The notes under the pieces: generated by a model
What the model saw: only the letters and a program-made list of their open reading frames with translations
Told to the model about the DNA's origin: nothing
Database searches by the model: none
From: Candidatus Pacearchaeota archaeon
GTDB lineage: Archaea > Nanobdellota > Nanobdellia > Pacearchaeales > GW2011-AR1
NCBI GenBank assembly: GCA_016186375.1
Contig: JACPLS010000054.1
Location: 1 to 8,637 of the forward strand
Reading direction: 5' to 3'
DNA length: 8,637 nucleotides
Translations under genes and position numbers: made by a program
Shown here: one piece after another, positions 1 through 4,928 of the stretch
Numbering within the stretch: position 1 is the first letter of the stretch
How the letters are laid out: each line of letters begins with the position of its first letter

Positions 1-682
1 ACGCGGTCTTTAATTCTTCAAGTGTTTTTTTCTTATCTATTTTTATGCCACTGTAAACCTTTTTATCTTTTGTGTCATAAGCTGCGATAGGTTCAAATCC
101 AACTTTCATTGGCAAAATATCAAGCTTTGCAAGAACAGAAGCGACATTTTCCTTGATCTCTTCACCCTTGTGTGCAACAGTTGCTCCCTGTTTAATTGCT
201 AACTTTCCTCCTTCAACTGCAACTTTTAATCCAACAGAAGATAATTCAGAAATTGCTGGACCAGGAACTAAGCTAGTTGGCCCAGGCTCAATAGTAATAT
301 CTTCTGGAGCTATTTCTCCTGCTTTTGCTTTTGCGGGGCTTTGGTTCTCTGAAAGCAAAGCAGAAAGTTCAAACGCATCTAAACTTGAAAAAAATATTGC
401 AACATCAGATAGAATATATTTCTCAAGGTCTCTTACACCTTCTCTTATAACATTATCAAGTGCCCTTATTACAAGATTCTTCTTGGCAACTCTTATCTCA
501 GCTTTACCTCTTAAACTTTTCTTAATTTCGTGGAATTGAGAACTTGGAAGCCCTTTAGTTGAGGCGATTAAGATGGTATTGCTATCTTTAATCTTTTTCA
601 CTAACTCGCTAACCGTTTTTATTTTATAATCTGGAATTTCCTTAATTCTTTTCTTGCTAGATTCTGTTTTTTCTTCTTTCAT
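1..682 (-). CDS. rpl10: Large ribosomal subunit protein L10 / P0 (uL10), 3' end outside window
   Basis: The protein forms the base of the ribosomal stalk: it binds 23S rRNA and carries L12 dimers that recruit translational GTPases. The 227 visible residues begin MKEEKTESSKKRI. They include the N-terminal rRNA-binding region (AEIRVAKKNLVIRAL, about residues 67-81) and the archaeal/eukaryotic insertion domain with its hallmarks PGPTSLVPGP and VAVEGGKLAIKQG, then LDILPMKVGFEPIAAYD. The C-terminal spine helices that bind L12 lie beyond base 1. The start is chosen because ATG at 682-680 overlaps the rpl1 stop by one base (TAATG), and a Shine-Dalgarno-like GGTGGAGAT sits about 8 nt upstream. It is therefore translationally coupled to rpl1; rpl12 would be expected next. 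The family assignment is firm. Confidence 0.95.
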   Translation of the reverse strand, partial: MKEEKTESSKKRIKEIPDYKIKTVSELVKKIKDSNTILIASTKGLPSSQFHEIKKSLRGKAEIRVAKKNLVIRALDNVIREGVRDLEKYILSDVAIFFSSLDAFELSALLSENQSPAKAKAGEIAPEDITIEPGPTSLVPGPAISELSSVGLKVAVEGGKLAIKQGATVAHKGEEIKENVASVLAKLDILPMKVGFEPIAAYDTKDKKVYSGIKIDKKKTLEELKTA

Positions 683-1230
683 TATTTCATCTCCACCTTT
701 ATAGGTTTGCTCATTGTATATTTTATCATAATGTTTTTCACATTTTCTTTTTTATTTGGCAGGGCAGAAACGATTCCCTGATAAAGCGCATTAATATTAG
801 CTAATATCTGTTCATCTTTCATACTTTCTTTTCCAGCAATTATTTTAATGCTGGCTTCTTTAACCCTTATTTTTACAGATGTCGAAATATTATCAAGAAG
901 TTGTTTAATACTTTCTTCATCTTCTTTCATCAATGGCATTAATGATGCTACCGCGATAAAAAAATCAAATTCTTTAACAAGATTTTTAAGCAACTTTTTA
1001 TCTTTATATTTTATAAAATCTAGTTGAAAAATAGTCTTAACAAGATTACTTTTCTTAGTGAGGAATCCACAGACTTTTTTATCTTTTATATTAAATGGAA
1101 TTTTGACAATAGTAGAAACATTGTCTTTTTTAACATCTATTCCCTTTAAATTTACAATTAAGTCAATTCCTTGGTCAAAATTTCTTTTCTCATTCTTTCT
1201 TAATTCCGCTAATCCTTGTTTTAGTTCCAT
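682..1230 (-). CDS. rpl1: Large ribosomal subunit protein L1 (uL1), short form
   Basis: L1 builds the mobile stalk at the ribosomal E site, and in archaea such as Methanococcus it also represses its own operon. The sequence matches archaeal L1: KRNFDQGIDLIVNLKGIDVKK near the N-terminus, then LLKNLVKEFDFFIAVASLMPL, VKIRVKEASIKIIAGKESM and a C-terminal IMIKYTMSKPIKVEMK. At 182 residues it is short for archaeal L1 (roughly 210-220). Most of the missing length is right after LMPL (residue 100), where the family signature of the type GRxLGPxLGPRGKMPxP should follow; here MKEDEESIKQLLDN follows instead. The start at 1230 is preferred over ATG 1260: a good Shine-Dalgarno AGGAGAT lies just upstream, the protein begins MELKQGLAEL as expected, and the upstream ATG lies inside a leader hairpin. 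The gene is first in an rpl1-rpl10 transcript. Confidence 0.93.
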   Translation of the reverse strand: MELKQGLAELRKNEKRNFDQGIDLIVNLKGIDVKKDNVSTIVKIPFNIKDKKVCGFLTKKSNLVKTIFQLDFIKYKDKKLLKNLVKEFDFFIAVASLMPLMKEDEESIKQLLDNISTSVKIRVKEASIKIIAGKESMKDEQILANINALYQGIVSALPNKKENVKNIMIKYTMSKPIKVEMK

Positions 1231-1233
1231 TTT

Positions 1234-1285
1234 ATCTCCTACATCATGCCTTCCAAGCATAGAATGCTATCCTGAAAGGATGTAG
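1234..1285 (-). promoter_or_regulatory. Structured 5' leader of the rpl1-rpl10 mRNA with Shine-Dalgarno
   Basis: Read along the mRNA, the segment CTACATC (1285-1279) can pair with GATGTAG (1245-1239), whose last two bases are part of the Shine-Dalgarno AGGAG (1240-1236). Two perfect small hairpins abut between them: ATCCT-TTC-AGGAT (1281-1269) and AGCAT-TCT-ATGCT (1268-1256). The first hairpin shares bases 1279-1281 with the long-range stem, so the two are mutually exclusive. CTTTC (1278-1274) can also pair with GGAAG (1253-1249) as an extension of the long-range stem, with one G-U pair. The pairings are seen in the sequence. A role in translational control, for example an L1 autoregulatory site, is inferred from known archaeal L1 operons. 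Confidence 0.6.
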
Positions 1286-1318
1286 TTTAACGATGTTACT
1301 ATTTGTGGTAAATAGGCA

Positions 1319-1334
1319 TTTTTAAACCTTTTGC
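1319..1334 (-). promoter_or_regulatory. BRE/TATA promoter of rpl1-rpl10
   Basis: On the minus strand GCAAAAGGTTTAAAAA is a strong purine-rich BRE followed by a TATA box (1326-1319). Transcription should start near 1297, giving a leader of about 67 nt. The TATA box overlaps the stop codon of the upstream small ORF, so rpl1 can be transcribed apart from secE. The same BRE/TATA string recurs at the EF-1A gene with 14 of 16 bases identical. Confidence 0.7.
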
Positions 1335-1495
1335 CTGTTCCAAATTTTCCTATCAATAATACGATAAGCAGCAAAAATTAAGAGCAAGCCGCCAACTACT
1401 AAACTATAATGTCTCGGCTCTCCTGGTAAATAATGTATATTATTAAATCTACTTTTATTTGTACTATCTATTATTGAATATTTATTTCCAGGCAT
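1322..1495 (-). CDS. Small single-helix membrane protein, unknown function (57 aa)
   Basis: The ORF starts MPGNKYSIIDSTNKSRFNN and has one clear hydrophobic helix at about residues 31-47 (SLVVGGLLLIFAAYRII). A strongly basic tail (DRKIWNRQKV) follows, so by the positive-inside rule the C-terminus would be cytoplasmic. It starts 34 nt after the secE stop, with only a weak GAAGA purine run upstream, and is probably cotranscribed with secE. It occupies the place where archaea usually encode NusG/Spt5 and L11. It does not look like SecG/Sec61-beta, whose helix is at the extreme C-terminus, and I recognise no family. Its reality rests on membrane-protein-like composition and tight fit between secE and the rpl1 promoter. 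Confidence 0.6.
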   Translation of the reverse strand: MPGNKYSIIDSTNKSRFNNIHYLPGEPRHYSLVVGGLLLIFAAYRIIDRKIWNRQKV

Positions 1496-1529
1496 TTTGT
1501 CTTCTAATTTAATAAATATATTCTCAAAT

Positions 1530-1775
1530 TTATCTAATAAATTTAATTATATCTGAAATAATAAATCCTACAAGGCCAATAACCAATATACCAAGAGCAG
1601 ATATTTTAGCAATGCTCTTGAATTCTTCAGAACTTGGTTTTTTAAGAACATGCCAAACTCTCTTTGACTGAATCACAAATGATTTTATCTTTGTAGTAAT
1701 AGACGGTTTTTCAATTCCAAATTTGGCATGGCTTTGATGTGGAATATGAATATTTGCAGGTGTTTGATTTTCCAT
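1530..1775 (-). CDS. secE: Protein translocase subunit SecE / Sec61 gamma
   Basis: SecE clamps the SecY channel in the cytoplasmic membrane. The 81-residue protein has a hydrophilic N-terminal extension (residues 1-30) and the conserved amphipathic segment SKRVWHVLKKPSSEEFKSIAK (about 37-57). It ends in one transmembrane helix LGILVIGLVGFIISDIIKFI (61-80). This helix-hinge-helix plan, with KKPSSEEF matching the archaeal pattern xRKPTxEEF, is typical of SecE/Sec61-gamma. The family is usually about 60 residues, so the roughly 30-residue N-terminal tail is somewhat long. A TATA box 26 nt before the ATG implies a leaderless mRNA. nusG/spt5, its usual partner gene, does not follow. Confidence 0.88.
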   Translation of the reverse strand: MENQTPANIHIPHQSHAKFGIEKPSITTKIKSFVIQSKRVWHVLKKPSSEEFKSIAKISALGILVIGLVGFIISDIIKFIR

Positions 1776-1796
1776 ATATCATCTAGAAATAACAGG

Positions 1797-1805
1797 TTTT
1801 TAAAA
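1797..1805 (-). promoter_or_regulatory. TATA box of secE (leaderless)
   Basis: TTTTAAAAA on the minus strand is centred 26 nt upstream of the secE ATG at 1775, so transcription should begin at or next to the start codon. Confidence 0.6.
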
Positions 1806-1858
1806 CTAATTATTGCCCCATTTTGTTATATATTATGAAATAAAAACCAAATGGAAAA

Positions 1859-2806
1859 TTACAATTTCAACCTACCTTCAAAAGCGATATCTTTGAGAGG
1901 TTTCCTGCCTTTGGGAAATTCTCTTTTTTTATCCCCTTCATCAAGATTTTCAATATCTCCTGGTTTTCCTAAAGCAATCATCATTTCAACTGAATACTCT
2001 TTGGGAAGATTCAATAATTCTCTGGCTTTGTTGTAATCAAAACCTTCCATTCCATGAACTACAAGACCAAACAAAGACCCTTGTAGTGCAAGATTCTCCC
2101 AGGATGCTCCAGTTTCTGTGGTGTCTATGTAAATTCCAATTGATGGCTTATCACTAAACGGAATTTTTCCTTCATAATCTAATGGAAAAAATACTTCACC
2201 TAGATTTTTATCAAGTGCTACAGCTCTTGTCAAAAATGTTTTTCCTCTTGTTCTTCTTAGGTATGAGCTATAAAACGTAGCCATTAAATAATCTCCTGAC
2301 AAAGGAGAAAAGACTCCGACATTTTCATTAATTAGTTCTTCAACAGTTGTAGCTCCAATATTATTGTTTTCTAATAAATCCCATTGAAGAGTATGATGTG
2401 AATCGACAGCTATATGTCGTAGTCTTCCAATGATAGACTTTCCCACAACCTCTCTCAAACTTGTTCCAATAAAAGTAGTTGGTCTATAAACAACTAATCT
2501 TTTTTCTGCTTCCAGAAGTAAATCTTGCCATTTTTCATATTCCTGTTTTATCTGGGTGGTTCTTGATAATTTAGCAGCAAAAAAATCTCCTGCTGCGTCT
2601 GCAAGTCTTTCCGCATACAATAAAGCTTCTTGTTGTGAATAAATTTGTCCCTGGCCGCCAAAGAAATTATTTAACTTAGTTATAGCTCGAGTAACTAATT
2701 TTGGCTTCTGCATAGTTGCAGCAGTTCTCATTCTACGAAGAACCTCTACTGTTTTAGGTATACTTGTAATTTCTTCATCTGTCCATAGTCTCTTAACTTT
2801 TGACAT
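1859..2806 (-). CDS. Nitroreductase-like protein with divergent N-terminal half
   Basis: The C-terminal third resembles FMN-dependent nitroreductase-family oxidoreductases: DTTETGASWENLALQGSLFG (about 228-247), the segment around GMEGFDYNKARELLNLPKEY (252-271), an IALGKPGD block (277-284), and the closing RKPLKDIAFEGRL (301-313). This order is typical of the family subgroup of about 200-330 residues. The first roughly 220 residues show neither the usual N-terminal RRSxRxF phosphate-binding motif nor the SxxNxQPW segment, so FMN binding is uncertain; they are rich in Arg/Lys helices instead. No signal peptide or membrane helix is seen. The start is supported by a TATA box 26 nt upstream. The gene stands alone, with its own promoter. 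An oxidoreductase is likely; the substrate cannot be inferred. Confidence 0.75.
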   Translation of the reverse strand: MSKVKRLWTDEEITSIPKTVEVLRRMRTAATMQKPKLVTRAITKLNNFFGGQGQIYSQQEALLYAERLADAAGDFFAAKLSRTTQIKQEYEKWQDLLLEAEKRLVVYRPTTFIGTSLREVVGKSIIGRLRHIAVDSHHTLQWDLLENNNIGATTVEELINENVGVFSPLSGDYLMATFYSSYLRRTRGKTFLTRAVALDKNLGEVFFPLDYEGKIPFSDKPSIGIYIDTTETGASWENLALQGSLFGLVVHGMEGFDYNKARELLNLPKEYSVEMMIALGKPGDIENLDEGDKKREFPKGRKPLKDIAFEGRLKL

Positions 2807-2827
2807 AAAATTAAATCTAGTTATCAG

Positions 2828-2836
2828 TTTATAAAA
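2828..2836 (-). promoter_or_regulatory. TATA box of the nitroreductase-like gene (leaderless)
   Basis: TTTTATAAA on the minus strand is centred 26 nt upstream of the ATG at 2806. The spacing fits a leaderless transcript. Confidence 0.6.
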
Positions 2837-2860
2837 TATGCTATTTAGACGGTTTTAAGA

Positions 2861-2929
2861 AAAATATAGTGCCCAGTTTCGTCCGAGTTATTATAAATAT
2901 AGCGTACAGAAGTGTCCACTATATTTTAT
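2861..2929. repeat. Composite inverted/direct repeat resembling mobile-element ends
   Basis: AAAATATAGTG (2861-2871) and CACTATATTTT (2917-2927) are perfect 11-bp inverted repeats bounding 67 bp. Inside lies a second direct copy of the 23-nt motif (2895-2917), which resembles 2862-2884: both begin AAATATAG and end GTCC, with the middle diverged. Read outward to inward, the ends look like transposon terminal repeats or a MITE-like remnant. No target-site duplication was established and no transposase adjoins it. Because AAATATAG is itself TATA-like, a promoter role is an alternative. Confidence 0.5.
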
Positions 2930-2973
2930 TGGTGATTTGAAAAGTATTTCACATACTAAGAATATGTTGGAAA

Positions 2974-3270
2974 TTACCCAAAAGAATATTCTTCAAAGAT
3001 AAATTCCTTATATTCTTTATTGTTCGGCAAACCTAAGATAACTAAATGCGTTCTTTCTTTAGTCATAATAATTATTAGGTAAACACCTTCTTTCTCAAAA
3101 CTAAAATAATCATTATCTTTTAGTTCACCCCTGTAATGGTCATCTATCATCCAATTTTCATCATATAGCCGATAAGCTAGTTTATCAAGAAATTTCCAAA
3201 TATCTTTAGTAGTTTCTAGCTGAGCATATAACTCAGATTTTTCATCTTTTATTGCAAGTAGTTTTGCCAT
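2974..3270 (-). CDS. Hypothetical protein, 98 aa
   Basis: I do not recognise a family. The protein is soluble and slightly acidic. It has a predicted N-terminal helical part (ELYAQLETTKDIWKFLDKLA, about 14-33), then an acidic aromatic stretch with WMIDDHYRGELKDNDYF, and a likely beta hairpin (GVYLIIIMTKERTHLVILGL). No signal peptide or membrane helix is seen. A TATA box 25 nt upstream supports the start and a leaderless mRNA. The gene lies between inward-facing copies of the 23-nt end-like motif (2904-2926 and 3369-3391), which suggests cargo of a small mobile element, but this is inference. Its size and isolation would also suit an accessory or defence-related orphan. Confidence 0.6.
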   Translation of the reverse strand: MAKLLAIKDEKSELYAQLETTKDIWKFLDKLAYRLYDENWMIDDHYRGELKDNDYFSFEKEGVYLIIIMTKERTHLVILGLPNNKEYKEFIFEEYSFG

Positions 3271-3290
3271 ATTTCATATACAAAATTAGA

Positions 3291-3298
3291 ATATATAA
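3291..3298 (-). promoter_or_regulatory. TATA box of the 98-aa gene (leaderless)
   Basis: TTATATAT on the minus strand is centred about 25 nt upstream of the ATG at 3270. Confidence 0.55.
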
Positions 3299-3321
3299 TC
3301 TTTTATGTTATAAAACTTATC

Positions 3322-3359
3322 ACACTTTATGTAACAAGATTTATGATAAAAAGTGTTAC
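3322..3359. repeat. Nested inverted repeats upstream of the 98-aa gene promoter
   Basis: ACACTTT (3322-3328) pairs with AAAGTGT (3350-3356), and GTAACA (3331-3336) pairs with TGTTAC (3354-3359). The two pairings overlap on their right arm. They lie just upstream of the promoter of the minus-strand 98-aa gene and could be an operator. In this A/T-rich sequence chance is a real alternative. Confidence 0.3.
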
Positions 3360-3363
3360 ACAA

Positions 3364-3391
3364 ATTATAAATATAGCGCCCATTTCTGTCC
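3364..3391 (+). repeat. Third copy of the 23-nt end-like motif
   Basis: AAATATAGCGCCCATTTCTGTCC at 3369-3391 differs from the copy at 2862-2884 at only four positions. Its left flank shares the 15-mer ATTATAAATATAGCG with 2890-2904. Its reverse complement faces the segment 2904-2926, with 18 of 23 bases matching, so the pair could be terminal inverted repeats of a 488-bp unit holding the 98-aa gene. Its TATAAATATAG core could alternatively be a plus-strand promoter, starting transcription near 3395. Confidence 0.45.
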
Positions 3392-3455
3392 CATAATTTA
3401 TCTGCATGCTTTCTCAAGGTGAAAAGTTACTTCTGTATTAAGCTCTATTTCGTTA

Positions 3456-3653
3456 ATGTGGAATCGCAAATTTCTCACATTCAGAGAAATTTTTCAAAAA
3501 CTCAAAACTACATTAGGAGATGTTTTAGTCGCAAAAATTATAAGATTGAGAAAACGCCATAAAAAGAACAAAAAGCTTCAGATTGACAATTATTTTCCTA
3601 CGGAGAAGCGTTGGAAAATGTGGCTTTTTCCTATGAAAAAGTGTAAGGTTTAA
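3456..3653 (+). CDS. Doubtful small basic ORF (65 aa)
   Basis: The frame encodes a very basic peptide (MWNRKFLTFREIFQKLKTTL, then IIRLRKRHKKNKKLQ). No domain or ribosome binding site is seen. It uses CGC/CGT arginine and CTC leucine codons more than its neighbours, in which AGA dominates. The only promoter candidate is the TATA-like repeat copy at 3366-3375, which would give a leader of about 60 nt. It could be a decayed fragment of a mobile-element gene, or not a gene at all. Confidence 0.25.
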   Translation: MWNRKFLTFREIFQKLKTTLGDVLVAKIIRLRKRHKKNKKLQIDNYFPTEKRWKMWLFPMKKCKV

Positions 3654-3722
3654 AGTGTATATCTCCTTTTAATAAAACATAGAAAATTTTTGTTTTTAGT
3701 TATTGACCTGAAGAAATAAAAG

Positions 3723-3730
3723 CTTAAAAA
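3723..3730 (+). promoter_or_regulatory. TATA box of the methyltransferase gene (leaderless)
   Basis: CTTAAAAA, preceded by an AAAAG BRE-like run, is centred about 25 nt upstream of ATG 3752, the same spacing as the other leaderless genes here. A second TATA-like string (TTTTTATAT, 3733-3741) would instead favour the internal ATG at 3797. Confidence 0.5.
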
Positions 3731-3751
3731 CTCTTTTTATATCTGAAAATA

Positions 3752-4396
3752 ATGAGAATTTATCTTTGTGATGAAAAAGTTAAACAAAATAATATCATGG
3801 CTTATAATAAATATCCAAACCAATTTAATATAAAGTTCGGAGAATACTTTTCAAGATATGGGAGAGCATTTGCTAAAAATTTTTCCGGAATTCTACCTGA
3901 TGGAGCAAGAGTATTAAGTCTTGGTTCTGGCCCAGGACATGCAGAAAAATATTTTCAGGATAAAGGATTTAGAGTTATTTGTGTTGATAACTCAACAGAA
4001 ATGATTAAAATTTGCGAACATAAGGGTCTGGAAGGAAGAACTATGGATATGGAAGAAATTGATAAAATTTTTGAGGCAGAGATTTTTGATGGATTATGGG
4101 CTCATACTTCTTTACTTCATATTAGAAAGAAAAATGTTCCAAGAATGATCGGAAAAATTGCTCAAGTTTTAAAAAAAGGAGGCTTATTTGCATTGGGTCT
4201 TATAGACGGAAATAATGAAGATTATGACTATCATCCTGACTATCCAGGTGTTAAGAGATGGTTTAGCTATTTCAGGGATGAAGAAATTGTTGAACTTTGT
4301 AAGACCCATTTTGACCCTGTTTACTCAAGAAGAGAAGAAACAAAGGGCAAGAGAAGAAATTACATTTTTTTGAAGTATATTTTGAGGAAGAAATAA
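3752..4396 (+). CDS. Class I SAM-dependent methyltransferase, substrate unknown
   Basis: The protein has a Rossmann-type methyltransferase core. Motif I is RVLSLGSGPGHAEKYF (53-68), where the glycine-rich loop binds S-adenosylmethionine. The acidic residue after the second strand is in VICVDNS (75-81), the third acidic position is in TMDMEE (97-102), motif IV is FDGLWAHTSLLHI (112-124), and the next helix and strand are IAQVLKKGGLFALGLID (136-152). At 214 residues it matches small-molecule or UbiE/tellurite-like methyltransferases rather than DNA methyltransferases, with no target-recognition domain or NPPY/DPPY motif. Promoter spacing favours the start at 3752, but MAYNKYPNQF at 3797 would also keep the whole domain. 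It is a single-gene unit and its neighbours give no substrate clue. Confidence 0.85.
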   Translation: MRIYLCDEKVKQNNIMAYNKYPNQFNIKFGEYFSRYGRAFAKNFSGILPDGARVLSLGSGPGHAEKYFQDKGFRVICVDNSTEMIKICEHKGLEGRTMDMEEIDKIFEAEIFDGLWAHTSLLHIRKKNVPRMIGKIAQVLKKGGLFALGLIDGNNEDYDYHPDYPGVKRWFSYFRDEEIVELCKTHFDPVYSRREETKGKRRNYIFLKYILRKK

Positions 4397-4427
4397 ATTA
4401 ATCTTTATCAAAAATAATTCTTAATTC

Positions 4428-4526
4428 TTATAGAAGTTGCTCTTTCATAGCGTCGCAGTAACCATGATTGCATTCTTTAACTGTAAAAAACTTCTTTGGT
4501 TTTATTGCTTTGTTGAATGTTTCTGA
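4428..4526 (-). pseudogene. Possible 3' remnant of an alpha/beta-hydrolase gene
   Basis: An open frame without a start codon encodes 32 residues, including KPKKFFTVKECNHGYCDAMK. This resembles the C-terminal end of alpha/beta hydrolases or S9 peptidases, where a strand followed by an HG motif carries the catalytic histidine. A TGA at 4529-4527 interrupts the frame, and about 14 more codons (ending FQINGC) precede that before another stop. The fragment is short, so the resemblance may be chance. Confidence 0.22.
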
Positions 4527-4562
4527 TCAGCACCCATTTATTTGGAAAAGATTGAATATATA

Positions 4563-4581
4563 GGGTTTTGAAAAACCCCCC
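4563..4581. terminator. G/C-tract hairpin after the methyltransferase gene
   Basis: GGGTTTT (4563-4569) and AAAACCC (4572-4578) are a perfect 7-bp inverted repeat, followed by CCC and TTTT. It lies 167 nt past the methyltransferase stop, so it is a distal terminator candidate. It could equally be an RNA structure. Confidence 0.3.
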
Positions 4582-4854
4582 TTTTAAGTTAAATTTCATA
4601 TAGGTAAAAAACTTAAAAATGCATCTTCTAACCAGAATACCAACGATAAATTAATATTATAAATATAATTATAATTAAATCTGTAATAATTTGGTTAATG
4701 TCAGAATAGGGTAATTCAAAGATGATTTGAGAATTCCATAGATTGTATTGTTAATTTTAAGAATTATGAATAATCCATTTATAAAAACCAAAAAGCTTAA
4801 TATTAATGCGCAATAAATATTCATATTTTAAAGAAAAATTCCAATGGCCAGTAA

Positions 4855-4880
4855 AAACCTTTCGCAAATGCGAAAGGTTT
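4855..4880. promoter_or_regulatory. 26-bp palindrome overlapping the EF-1A promoter (operator candidate)
   Basis: AAACCTTTCGCA (4855-4866) and TGCGAAAGGTTT (4869-4880) are perfect 12-bp inverted repeats around AA. The right arm contains the BRE and the first bases of the TATA box of the EF-1A gene. The palindrome lies upstream of the expected start near 4907 and so would not be in the mRNA. It is best read as a protein-binding site. Confidence 0.65.
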
Positions 4881-4885
4881 AAATA
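4870..4885 (+). promoter_or_regulatory. BRE/TATA promoter of the EF-1A gene
   Basis: GCGAAAGGTTTAAATA combines a strong BRE (CGAAAGG) and the TATA box TTTAAATA (4878-4885). The centre is 47-48 nt from the ATG, predicting a leader of about 22 nt. That leader contains no obvious Shine-Dalgarno. Confidence 0.75.
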
Positions 4886-4928
4886 CCATCAAAATTTGAA
4901 AATAATACAAAATCATTATTAATTTAAA

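Larger units (their letters stand above)
4397..4854. other. Long intergenic region before the EF-1A promoter
   Basis: No convincing gene, tRNA or repeat array is seen. The stretch is very A/T-rich and stop-dense in all frames. It contains the possible hydrolase remnant at 4428-4526 and a hairpin at 4563-4578, described separately. A TATA-like ATTTATAAAAACC lies near 4769-4781. It may mark a promoter, but there is no gene at a suitable distance. Confidence 0.5.

Noticed and set aside
153..539. Open frame of 128 codons on the plus strand
   Set aside because: It is wholly antisense to rpl10, whose identity is certain; its Ser/Ala/Leu-rich translation is a by-product of that gene's codons.
1231..1260. 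Upstream ATG at 1260 as the rpl1 start
   Set aside because: It would put the Shine-Dalgarno AGGAGAT inside the gene, lies in a leader hairpin, and adds ten residues with no match to L1.
4843..4881. 12-codon ORF (MASKNLSQMRKV) across the EF-1A palindrome as a leader peptide
   Set aside because: It lies upstream of and overlapping the BRE/TATA, so it would not be in the EF-1A mRNA; there is no promoter or Shine-Dalgarno for it.
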